The translations under genes were made by a program, and so were the position numbers. A DNA stretch of 64,000 nt from the NCBI RefSeq assembly GCF_900107545.1, contig NZ_FNQZ01000004.1, positions 170,808 to 234,807 on the forward strand. The letters are read 5' to 3'. The notes beneath the pieces are model-generated. The model saw only the letters and a program-made list of their open reading frames with translations. It was not told where the DNA came from and did not search any database. Positions within the stretch are counted from its first letter, which is position 1, and each line of letters starts with the position of its first letter. This stretch comes from Pseudobutyrivibrio sp. ACV-2. Lineage in GTDB: Bacteria > Bacillota > Clostridia > Lachnospirales > Lachnospiraceae. Of this stretch, positions 1-6,830 are shown piece by piece.

Positions 1-1
1 C

Positions 2-67
2 TCTTGCGCCGACTTCATCAACCGCCAGGGACGTATTCCAGCACCAATCCATTCATTTAAGAATTAA
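2..67 (+). CDS. 3' end of a truncated upstream gene
   Basis: An open frame runs in from the window edge and gives 21 residues ending ...RIPAPIHSFKN before a TAA at 65-67. Only the tail is visible, so I cannot name the protein. The frame is chosen because it reads into a typical C-terminus and is followed by a terminator-like hairpin; a competing frame ending at 60 gives less protein-like sequence. Confidence 0.4.
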   Translation, partial: SCADFINRQGRIPAPIHSFKN

Positions 68-74
68 GAACATA

Positions 75-103
75 TAGGGGGTCCGTTTATGGGCCCCCTA
101 TTT
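75..103 (+). terminator. Terminator-like hairpin after the edge gene
   Basis: TAGGGGGTCC (75-84) pairs with GGGCCCCCTA (91-100) with one G-U pair around a 6-nt loop. The following T-run is short (TTTA), so termination may be weak. It separates the edge gene from the next one. Confidence 0.5.
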
Positions 104-172
104 ACTTGCGTTAAGTAATAAAAGATTATACAATGTTCTTAAAAAGGGGATTATCTATCTAAGGAGGGGTGT

Positions 173-805
173 ATGGCATATTTTCCAATGTTTGTGGATT
201 TGACAGATGCTAACTGCCTGGTTATAGGTGGTGGCGAGATAGCGCTTAGAAAGGTAAATGTACTCTTGGATTTTGGTGCAAGGGTACATGTTATTGCTAA
301 GGAAATCGGTATGGAGCTTGCAGCGCTTTCAGAGGAGACAGACCATCTACTTTTAGAGCAAAGAGAATTTGCACCATTTGATTTGCAGGACAGAAAGCTT
401 GTAGTTTCAGCCACCAATGACAGTGAGCTGAATAGTCAGGTTTATATGATGTGCAAAGAAGGCAATATTCCTGTAAATGTTGTTGATAAAAAGGAATTAT
501 GTACATTCATTTTCCCATCATACCTAAAGGAGCAAAATCTGGTAGGAGCATTTTCTAGTGGTGGCAACAGCCCAGCCCTTACTCAGTATTTGCGCAATAG
601 GGAAAAAGAGGTACTTACACCAAAGCTTGGTGAATTAAACGAGATGCTCGGACGTTGGAGAGATCCCATTAAAGAACTTTTTCCTATGGAGAGTACCAGG
701 AAAAGTGCATTTGAACAGCTTATCGATTATGCTCTTTGCTATGATGGGATTCCTACTGACGAAGAAGTTGAGGAGCTTCTACTCTCAATATCTATGACAC
801 TATAA
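173..805 (+). CDS. Siroheme synthase N-terminal-type (precorrin-2 dehydrogenase) protein
   Basis: The 210-residue protein opens with an NAD-binding Rossmann segment (residues about 5-45) containing the glycine motif VIGGGEIALRK typical of the CysG N-terminal / Met8p family. It also has the family motif FPSYLKEQNLVGAFSSGGNSP near residues 110-130. Members oxidise precorrin-2 to sirohydrochlorin with NAD and sometimes insert iron to make siroheme. The length fits a stand-alone family member lacking the methyltransferase half of CysG. The start is set by the AAGGAGGGG ribosome-binding site at about 161-169. No other siroheme or cobalamin gene is visible here. The stop codon lies inside a short tandem repeat. 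Confidence 0.8.
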   Translation: MAYFPMFVDLTDANCLVIGGGEIALRKVNVLLDFGARVHVIAKEIGMELAALSEETDHLLLEQREFAPFDLQDRKLVVSATNDSELNSQVYMMCKEGNIPVNVVDKKELCTFIFPSYLKEQNLVGAFSSGGNSPALTQYLRNREKEVLTPKLGELNEMLGRWRDPIKELFPMESTRKSAFEQLIDYALCYDGIPTDEEVEELLLSISMTL

Positions 806-825
806 CACTATAACACTATAACACT
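797..825 (+). repeat. Short tandem repeat, unit ACACTATA
   Basis: About 3.6 copies of the 8-bp unit ACACTATA. The first unit contains the stop codon of the preceding gene, so the last two codons and the stop are part of the repeat. Because of the in-frame stop, copy-number change would not alter the protein. Confidence 0.8.
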
Positions 826-842
826 GAATAATACTTTAGTCC

Positions 843-930
843 GCTGGGTATGCCGAAACTACATTTTCCTTTTTCTCATCGTTTTCACTATACTCTCGAA
901 AAAGAAAAATGTAATTCCGACATACCCAGC
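843..930. repeat. Long imperfect inverted repeat (33-nt arms)
   Basis: The left arm at 843-875 (begins GCTGGGTATGCCGAAACTAC) and right arm at 898-930 (ends GTAATTCCGACATACCCAGC) are complementary over about 33 nt with few mismatches, around a 22-nt loop. The arms are much longer than those of the other terminators here. The right arm is not followed by a T-run, although the left arm contains one. It could be a processed intercistronic hairpin or a small non-autonomous mobile element. No second copy was noticed in the window. Confidence 0.75.
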
Positions 931-982
931 TCATTTAGAGTTTGTAAGTAAATCACGAGTACGTTACGAGGAGAACACGATT

Positions 983-2017
983 ATGAAGTATCCTAAATTT
1001 ATTACGAATAGTGGTACGATTGGGTTGGTGGCGCCTTCTTTTGGGTGTGCGGATGAGCCTTATAAGTCTTGTATGGATGCGGCTATAAAGAGATTTCAGG
1101 GGATGGGCTACAGGTTTGTGGAAGGTCCTAACTGCCGAAGAAATGATGGTATCGGCATCAGTTCTACACCTGAAAATTGTGGCAAGGAGCTGACGGAATA
1201 CTATTGCAGTGATAATAACGATATGCTTATTGCCTGTGGTGGTGGTGAGCTTATGTGCGAGACCCTTGATTATGTGGATTTTGACGCGGTCAAAGCTGCA
1301 ACACCAAAATGGTATATGGGTTATTCTGATAACACCAATTTTACTTTTCTACTAAATACTATCTGTGATACTGCCTCCATTTATGGGCCAAGTATAGGTG
1401 CTTTTGGGCAGGAAACCTTGCACGAAGCACTTATAGATACTATTGATATTTTTACAGGTAAAAAATCAGAGGTTAGTGGCTACGATATGTTTGAGGTGGA
1501 GTCCTTAAAGGATGAGGAACATCCATTTGTCAGCTACAACCTTACAGAAAAAAAGCAGCTTCGACTATTTATGGGAGAGTCAGAAGTAAATCGTGTGCCT
1601 GAGTTTTCTGGAATTCTCACAGGTGGATGTCTGGATTGTCTGGCCAATCTTGTTGGAACAAAATATGACGAGGTTGATAAATTTAATGACAGATATAAAG
1701 ATCAAGGTGTGGTATGGTTCATTGAAGCATGTGATTTGAGTGTTATGTCTATTCGCAGAGCTTTATGGAATCTGGATAGAGCAGGTTGGTTCAAATGCGC
1801 CAAGGGCTTTATTATCGGTCGTCCTGCCGCAGCATGGAAGCAAGAGATGATGGGACTGGATCAGTATAGCGCTGCTACAGGAATACTAGGAAAATACAAT
1901 GTCCCTATAGTTATGGATGCGGATGTGGGACACCTGGCTCCAGCATTTCCAGTCATTTCTGGCGCATACACAACAGTGACTGCTGATAGCAACATCAAAT
2001 TAAAATACAAACTATAG
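983..2017 (+). CDS. S66-family LD-carboxypeptidase / MccF-like peptidase
   Basis: This 344-residue protein has the layout of serine peptidase family S66 (LdcA/MccF). The nucleophile motif is GYSDNTNF near residue 115. The catalytic Glu lies in WFIEACDLS near residue 248 and the His in DVGHLAPAFP near residue 315. Family members cleave the L,D bond in murein tetrapeptides during peptidoglycan recycling, or hydrolyse microcin C-type peptide-nucleotides (MccF subfamily). There is no signal peptide, so it acts in the cytoplasm. The start is supported by GAGGAG at about 969-974. The sequence alone does not separate the recycling and self-immunity roles, and no peptidoglycan genes are adjacent. Confidence 0.85.
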   Translation: MKYPKFITNSGTIGLVAPSFGCADEPYKSCMDAAIKRFQGMGYRFVEGPNCRRNDGIGISSTPENCGKELTEYYCSDNNDMLIACGGGELMCETLDYVDFDAVKAATPKWYMGYSDNTNFTFLLNTICDTASIYGPSIGAFGQETLHEALIDTIDIFTGKKSEVSGYDMFEVESLKDEEHPFVSYNLTEKKQLRLFMGESEVNRVPEFSGILTGGCLDCLANLVGTKYDEVDKFNDRYKDQGVVWFIEACDLSVMSIRRALWNLDRAGWFKCAKGFIIGRPAAAWKQEMMGLDQYSAATGILGKYNVPIVMDADVGHLAPAFPVISGAYTTVTADSNIKLKYKL

Positions 2018-2025
2018 CAATAAAC

Positions 2026-2058
2026 AAGCCCTTCGACATTAACATCGAAGGGCTTTAA
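2026..2058. terminator. Bidirectional terminator between convergent genes
   Basis: AAGCCCTTCGA (2026-2036) pairs perfectly with TCGAAGGGCTT (2045-2055) around an 8-nt loop. The plus strand has a short T/A tail and the minus strand also ends in T-rich sequence. It serves the carboxypeptidase gene and the convergent small gene. Confidence 0.85.
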
Positions 2059-2076
2059 ATTTCATAAGACATTCCA

Positions 2077-2433
2077 CTATGCAAAGGCATCAAATTTACT
2101 GCCTATCATTTGATAGATTTGACCGTGTGCACTGGCTGTATATGATGGATTATCTTCCATAAATTTCATGGCAATCTCATTAAATCGACTGTCCACAGTC
2201 TGTCTCCTGCGCTGAATTTCAATTGGATCTAATACCTCAGATACAGTGGATTCAGAGACTGTCACATTAGGATACTTAACAGGAGAAGTACCATTTACAG
2301 CAGCAGAATTCTTTGTAGTTTCAGATACATAAACATCTGATACCTCTGAATTGCTCTGAACTGCATAGTTCATGGGCTGAACACTTGCAACTGGAGCATA
2401 TGTATTTAATCCACTAATAGGTGCAATAGCCAT
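2077..2433 (-). CDS. Small protein of unknown function
   Basis: A 118-residue protein with no family I recognise. The first two thirds are low in charge and rich in Ser, Val, Thr and Asn. The last third is a charged helix-like segment (IQRRRQTVDSRFNEIAMKF) followed by a compact tail. There is no signal peptide or membrane segment. A GGGAGG ribosome-binding site sits about 7 nt upstream of the ATG on the minus strand, supporting expression. The terminal TSAHGQIYQMIGSKFDAFA region looks folded. Function is unknown. Confidence 0.6.
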   Translation of the reverse strand: MAIAPISGLNTYAPVASVQPMNYAVQSNSEVSDVYVSETTKNSAAVNGTSPVKYPNVTVSESTVSEVLDPIEIQRRRQTVDSRFNEIAMKFMEDNPSYTASAHGQIYQMIGSKFDAFA

Positions 2434-2583
2434 ACTCTACCTCCCGAATGTAAGTCCATGATATCATGAATCCATCTTGGAAGGCCAAAAATCACAGATA
2501 ATTCAGAGAGATACAAAATGTGCAAATTGGAGATTAAGACTCTAGTGTTTCTTTCATATTAAATGTTTATTCATCAAATATTA

Positions 2584-3465
2584 TTACAACTTCAACTTCT
2601 TCAAATACCGTAAATAATCCTCAGCATAAGGATTTATGCATTTGGTGTTATCCCAGATAGCGATGTAGTCAGATGTGAAACTAAGTTTATAGGTGACATG
2701 ACTTTTGGAGTCTAATAGGGAGCTAAATGCATTGGCGATAGTAAAGCACCTGCCTGAACGAAGGAAAAGCTCTACAGAATCCATGCTGTCTAAATACATG
2801 ATTTCCACAGGCATGTCACCTATAGTAGCTTTTAAATTAGAAAAATATTTCTCTTTTAAGGTATTAGGCAAATTCTTTGGGAGAAAAAGGGTAGTGTCCT
2901 TTATTTTTTGTAAATTTATGTGCCCATTTTCAAAGCCTGGATGAGTGTTTTTTGCCACAAGATAGTAAGGGGTAGGATTTGCGGTAAGTTGAAGAGAAGA
3001 GTAACCTGTTATTTTTTCTGCAAACTCCTTCTGACACACCACAACCTCGCCATTTTCAAGGGCTTTCACGAAATCTGTGGCCTCAATAAAATTGGTGAAA
3101 TGATGAAAATTAGGGTGAGATTCCATGTAGCTTGCAGTCGCTTCAACTATAACATCTGGTATTCTTATACCTCGCATAAAGTTGATAATGAGAGGCTTTT
3201 CGGCTGATTTTATATTAATTGAAGCCAGAGTATCCTCATAGATTTTTTTACATTTTATAAGACCATCATAATAGCTCTTACCTGTATCGGTGAGAGTTAT
3301 TTTTCTTTTTACAGAGCGGTCGAAAAGCTTGAAGCCAAGCTCTGCCTCCAATGAATTAATATGTCTGGTGACAGCAGGCTGAGAGATGAAAAGCTCCTCT
3401 GCTGTTTTTGTATAGTTAAGAGTCTCTGCCAGAATTAGAAAGCAGGTTATGTCTTGTATAGTCAT
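2584..3465 (-). CDS. LysR-family transcriptional regulator
   Basis: A 293-residue LysR-type regulator. The N-terminal winged HTH covers residues 1-60 (TAEELFISQPAVTRHINSLE, with the usual LGFKLFDRS continuation). Residues 90-293 form the ligand-binding periplasmic-protein-like domain. It is transcribed divergently from the ACP-thiolase operon, the classic position for a LysR protein controlling its neighbour, so that operon is the likely target. Ligand unknown. The start is supported by a GAGG about 9 nt upstream. Confidence 0.88.
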   Translation of the reverse strand: MTIQDITCFLILAETLNYTKTAEELFISQPAVTRHINSLEAELGFKLFDRSVKRKITLTDTGKSYYDGLIKCKKIYEDTLASINIKSAEKPLIINFMRGIRIPDVIVEATASYMESHPNFHHFTNFIEATDFVKALENGEVVVCQKEFAEKITGYSSLQLTANPTPYYLVAKNTHPGFENGHINLQKIKDTTLFLPKNLPNTLKEKYFSNLKATIGDMPVEIMYLDSMDSVELFLRSGRCFTIANAFSSLLDSKSHVTYKLSFTSDYIAIWDNTKCINPYAEDYLRYLKKLKL

Positions 3466-3591
3466 TTTTAAAACCTCATAGTTTGATATAACAAAAACAT
3501 TATAACAGATTCATTATCGGTATTGGAATACAAATATCCACTCCACATATAATAAACATAGTTGATACGAAATCTAAGGAGGATATTTATT
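3466..3591. promoter_or_regulatory. Divergent promoter region with LysR-type site
   Basis: This AT-rich spacer separates the LysR gene and the ACP gene. It contains GTATTGGAATAC at about 3520-3531, an inverted repeat with 5-nt arms GTATT/AATAC that resembles a compact LysR box. The exact promoter hexamers cannot be fixed. An AAGGAGG ribosome-binding site at 3576-3582 fixes the start of the ACP gene. Confidence 0.5.
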
Positions 3592-3831
3592 ATGTCAAGA
3601 GAGGAACTTATAAAGAACTTAATCCAGTATGCAGCACTTGCTTTCAAGGTAGATGCTTCAACACTTACAGAGGATACAAACTTAAATGAACTTGGTACAT
3701 CATCTGTTCAACGTGTGGCTATGTCTGCAGCTATCGAAAATGAGTACGATGTTATGATTCCAGTTGCTCGTTTTGGAAACTTTGAAACTATCTCAAAGCT
3801 TGCAGATTTTGTAATGGATGAGGCAGAGTAA
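3592..3831 (+). CDS. Acyl carrier protein-like protein
   Basis: A 79-residue acyl carrier protein. The phosphopantetheine site reads NELGTSSVQR, with Ser38 as the expected attachment residue; the usual Asp before this Ser is replaced by Ser. The four-helix pattern and length match the family. The ATG at 3592 is preferred over an upstream in-frame start because AAGGAGG lies 9 nt before it. It is first in an operon with a thiolase-fold enzyme and a DUF35 protein, so it probably carries a pathway-specific acyl group and is not the housekeeping fatty-acid ACP, whose motif is usually DSLD. Confidence 0.85.
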   Translation: MSREELIKNLIQYAALAFKVDASTLTEDTNLNELGTSSVQRVAMSAAIENEYDVMIPVARFGNFETISKLADFVMDEAE

Positions 3832-3859
3832 TTACAACACTATTAAAGGGGAAATTATA

Positions 3860-5149
3860 ATGGTACACAATGTAAAATTGGGAAAAAACATGAGAAGTGT
3901 TTCCATCGTCGGAATCGGTGCTACACCTTTCATGAACACTATAAAAAATGATACCTATCATGGCATTACAAATGGTGAGCTTTTTGGCCATGCAGCTTTA
4001 GATGCCATGAAAGATGCTCACGTAGAGCCAAGGGATGTACAGTATTTCTTCCATGGTTCGGCCAATCCACATGTTATGTTTCATGCAATCACTCCAAACC
4101 TTCAGGTAGCTGACTGGTTTGGTATGAGAGGAAAGGGGTCAATCTCTCATTCAGAAGGTTGCTGTACAGGTTATATCGCACTTGAGGAAGCAGTATTTGC
4201 AGTTGCTTCAGGTGCATACGACATCGTTCTTACCGGTGCCTGCGACATGGGTACTGGTATGCCAGATGGCAATACACCAGACCACATGCGTGTAGAGCTT
4301 TCAACAGAAGTCCTCTTCCCTGATTTGGATTCTATTTTTGATAGAGCTTACGGTCGCTACTTGGGTGGGGGGCCAGGTATGAACCATGATGATTGGATTA
4401 ACCTCTACGCTCATGAGAATAATCTTACACCAGATCAGATTGACGATGTGTTAAATCACCAGTCATATCACATGAGACGTGCAGGCGCTCTTTGCCCACG
4501 TGCAATCCGTAGAACTACATTTGACGATATGGCAAAAGAGGCTGGATATGATGATGTTTGGGAGTACATGAAGAGCCCACACAATCCAAAAATGACCCAG
4601 TACTTAAGAACAAGCTCTGATTCCTGCGTTGCCGATGGTGCAGCAGCATGTATCGTAGTTCCTACAGAAATTGCTCATCAGTTTACAGATAAGCCTATCG
4701 AGGTTCTTGCAACAGGTGCATCTGTACTTGATGCTATTGTTCCACACCTTGAGAAAAAGGCCACTGCGGAGGCAGCCCGTCAGGTATTTGAGGCAACAGG
4801 TCTTACAGCTGATGACATGGATCTTGTAATGGTAAATGACTTTATTGGTTCATCTGCATTCCTTGCAGCAGAAGAAATCGGATACCTTCCAAAGGGTGAG
4901 GGCTGGAAATACGTTCTTGAAGGACGTACAGCTTTTGATGGCGACAAGCCAATTAATACAAACGGCGGACGTACATCCTATGGTCACGCTTTCGGTGCTT
5001 CTGGTCTTGCGGATGTATTTGAGGCTGTTACTCAGATGAGAGGTGAAGCAGGTCTTCGCCAGGTTAAGAAGCTTCCAAAGCACGTATTTTTACGCGGATT
5101 TGGTGGCGCTCAAAATGTACGTGCAACAATTCTTAGGGCAGGATTTTAA
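3860..5149 (+). CDS. Thiolase-fold acyltransferase (SCP-x / PhlC-like)
   Basis: This 429-residue thiolase superfamily protein has the nucleophile motif SEGCCTGYIALEEA, with Cys102 in the catalytic position. Its C-terminal motif GRTSYGHAFGASG supplies the active-site His. The second catalytic Cys of degradative thiolases is missing: the C-terminal motif is RGFGGAQN where CxGGG is expected. That pattern is typical of the SCP-x/non-decarboxylating subgroup that works with DUF35 partners, as in archaeal acetoacetyl-CoA thiolase complexes or the PhlACB acyltransferase. The start at 3860 follows AAAGGGGA at 3846-3853; a longer in-frame start would overlap the ACP gene. The DUF35 gene follows 11 nt downstream, consistent with a complex. 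Substrate unknown. Confidence 0.85.
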   Translation: MVHNVKLGKNMRSVSIVGIGATPFMNTIKNDTYHGITNGELFGHAALDAMKDAHVEPRDVQYFFHGSANPHVMFHAITPNLQVADWFGMRGKGSISHSEGCCTGYIALEEAVFAVASGAYDIVLTGACDMGTGMPDGNTPDHMRVELSTEVLFPDLDSIFDRAYGRYLGGGPGMNHDDWINLYAHENNLTPDQIDDVLNHQSYHMRRAGALCPRAIRRTTFDDMAKEAGYDDVWEYMKSPHNPKMTQYLRTSSDSCVADGAAACIVVPTEIAHQFTDKPIEVLATGASVLDAIVPHLEKKATAEAARQVFEATGLTADDMDLVMVNDFIGSSAFLAAEEIGYLPKGEGWKYVLEGRTAFDGDKPINTNGGRTSYGHAFGASGLADVFEAVTQMRGEAGLRQVKKLPKHVFLRGFGGAQNVRATILRAGF

Positions 5150-5160
5150 GGAGGAGCAAA

Positions 5161-5601
5161 ATGGAAAATCAAAATACAATTAAGACAGAAGACTTCTGGA
5201 ATCCTGAACACATTGTTGAGAAATTCTGGAATGGTCTTGCAGAAGGAAAGGTTTTAGCAAGAAAGTGTAAGGAATGTGGTGCTATCGAATTTCCTCCACA
5301 TCTTGCATGTAATGAATGTGGATATCATGAGACAGAGTGGGTAGAGCTTAGTGGAAAAGGTACTCTGAAAAGTTTTGTATTCACAGGTATCTTAAATGCC
5401 AGACTGGAGCTTGAGGACAAAGGTCTTAAGTACGTGTGTGGAGAGGTTCAGCTTGAGGAAGGACCTTCAATCAACGCTGTAATCCTTGGAATTTCTAAAA
5501 AGAAGGGTCGCGAAATTGAGCCAAAACTCCCTCTTCCAGTGAAGCCGGTATTCTACGATATGGGTAGATACACTACACTATTTTTTGAACTGGATGAATA
5601 A
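5161..5601 (+). CDS. Zn-ribbon / OB-fold (DUF35) protein, thiolase partner
   Basis: A 146-residue DUF35 protein. A zinc ribbon is formed by Cys36, Cys39, Cys50 and Cys53 (CKECG and CNECG) and is followed by an OB fold (residues about 60-146). DUF35 proteins bind next to thiolase-fold enzymes and provide a CoA or substrate channel. Here the gene directly follows the thiolase gene with GGAGG just upstream, so a two-subunit enzyme is very likely. It has no enzyme motif of its own. Confidence 0.88.
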   Translation: MENQNTIKTEDFWNPEHIVEKFWNGLAEGKVLARKCKECGAIEFPPHLACNECGYHETEWVELSGKGTLKSFVFTGILNARLELEDKGLKYVCGEVQLEEGPSINAVILGISKKKGREIEPKLPLPVKPVFYDMGRYTTLFFELDE

Positions 5602-5606
5602 GAGAC

Positions 5607-6752
5607 ATGAGTAAAAAAGTAAGATTATATATATCGATAGCGTCAATCTCTTTGATTCAGGGATTGCAGATAGCAATGTCCCCCATGATTGGCGCCATCG
5701 GAACTCACTATTCAAATATTGATGTGAGTTTGGTGCAGATGCTTATTACAATTCCTGCATTTGTATGTGTGATATCATCCATTGTTTCAGGATGGCTTGT
5801 GTTAAAGGTCAGCAAGAAAAATCTTCTGCTTTTTTCATGTGCCATCGCTGGAATAGCAGGCTTGCTACCGCTTGTTGCAGATGATTTTTACCTGTTATTT
5901 GCGATGCGTGCTATTTATGGAATTCCACTTGGAATCTGTACTGCACTTAATACAGCTGTAGTATCAGAATTCTTTGAGGGTGATGAGAGAGTATCAGCTA
6001 TGGGCTTTCAGGCCGCCAGCGTAGGTGCTGGAATGATGGTGCTTTCAGCTATAACAGGTTGGCTTGGTAAAACATATTTTGCAAATTCATATTATGTAAA
6101 TATAGCAGCTTTTATATCACTGGTAGCCATACTTGTTTGTCTTCCAGACACAGGAAAAGCTGTTGAAACTGAAAATGAAAAGGTAGCCCTTAATTCCAAG
6201 GTGGTTCCTGTATATATCTTTGCATTCTTGGAGATGTTCTTTTTAATTACGTTCTCTACCAACATTGCAATGCATATCGGTGGAAGCCTTGCCGGGGACA
6301 GTGCAGTTTCAGGAATGCTTACAAGTGTTTTTGCAGGAGCTCAGATTATAGTGGGACTTATCCTTGGAGTAATCACAAAAATTACAAAAAAGATGGTGCT
6401 ACCTACAGCCATGCTGAGCTTTGCCATCGGAGCAGCACTTCTTGTAATGTTCCCTGAAAACTATGGGATGCTTATTGTAGCTGCTTTATTTTGCGGTTTT
6501 TCGCAGGGAATATATATGCCATCAGGATTTGTTGAGGTAAGTAATGCAGTGCCTCCTGTTGCAGTTGCTCTTGCCAGTGCAGGCTTTACAGCAGCGGCAA
6601 ACTTTGGTCAGACCGTATCACCATATATCACAAATACTTTGTCAAAGGTATTGTTTGGAGATGCAACCACAACTGGCGTCTATATTATTTCCGCTATAGG
6701 AATGACATCGTCTGCAATCGCTTATGCTTTCGTAAAGAAAAAATTAAATTAA
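5607..6752 (+). CDS. MFS transporter
   Basis: A 381-residue Major Facilitator protein with about 12 hydrophobic helices in two six-helix halves. The loop after helix 2 reads SGWLVLKVSKKN, a degenerate form of the MFS signature loop. It begins only 5 nt after the DUF35 stop with a weak ribosome-binding site, suggesting translational coupling in the same operon. By context it probably exports the product of the ACP/thiolase system or imports its substrate; direction and ligand are not visible. A terminator follows. Confidence 0.85.
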   Translation: MSKKVRLYISIASISLIQGLQIAMSPMIGAIGTHYSNIDVSLVQMLITIPAFVCVISSIVSGWLVLKVSKKNLLLFSCAIAGIAGLLPLVADDFYLLFAMRAIYGIPLGICTALNTAVVSEFFEGDERVSAMGFQAASVGAGMMVLSAITGWLGKTYFANSYYVNIAAFISLVAILVCLPDTGKAVETENEKVALNSKVVPVYIFAFLEMFFLITFSTNIAMHIGGSLAGDSAVSGMLTSVFAGAQIIVGLILGVITKITKKMVLPTAMLSFAIGAALLVMFPENYGMLIVAALFCGFSQGIYMPSGFVEVSNAVPPVAVALASAGFTAAANFGQTVSPYITNTLSKVLFGDATTTGVYIISAIGMTSSAIAYAFVKKKLN

Positions 6753-6761
6753 AAATGAAGA

Positions 6762-6786
6762 GGGTTCTCAAAATGAGAGCCCTTTT
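6762..6786 (+). terminator. Operon terminator
   Basis: GGGTTCTCA (6762-6770) pairs with TGAGAGCCC (6774-6782), with one G-U pair, and is followed by TTTT. It ends the ACP-thiolase-DUF35-MFS operon. Confidence 0.85.
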
Positions 6787-6830
6787 GACGTATTAGGACA
6801 TTTGAAGAATTATTTTGTCAGGGAGTTTTT

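Noticed and set aside
3562..3591. Ten-residue N-terminal extension of the acyl carrier protein
   Set aside because: The AAGGAGG ribosome-binding site lies inside the extension and is correctly spaced for the ATG at 3592.
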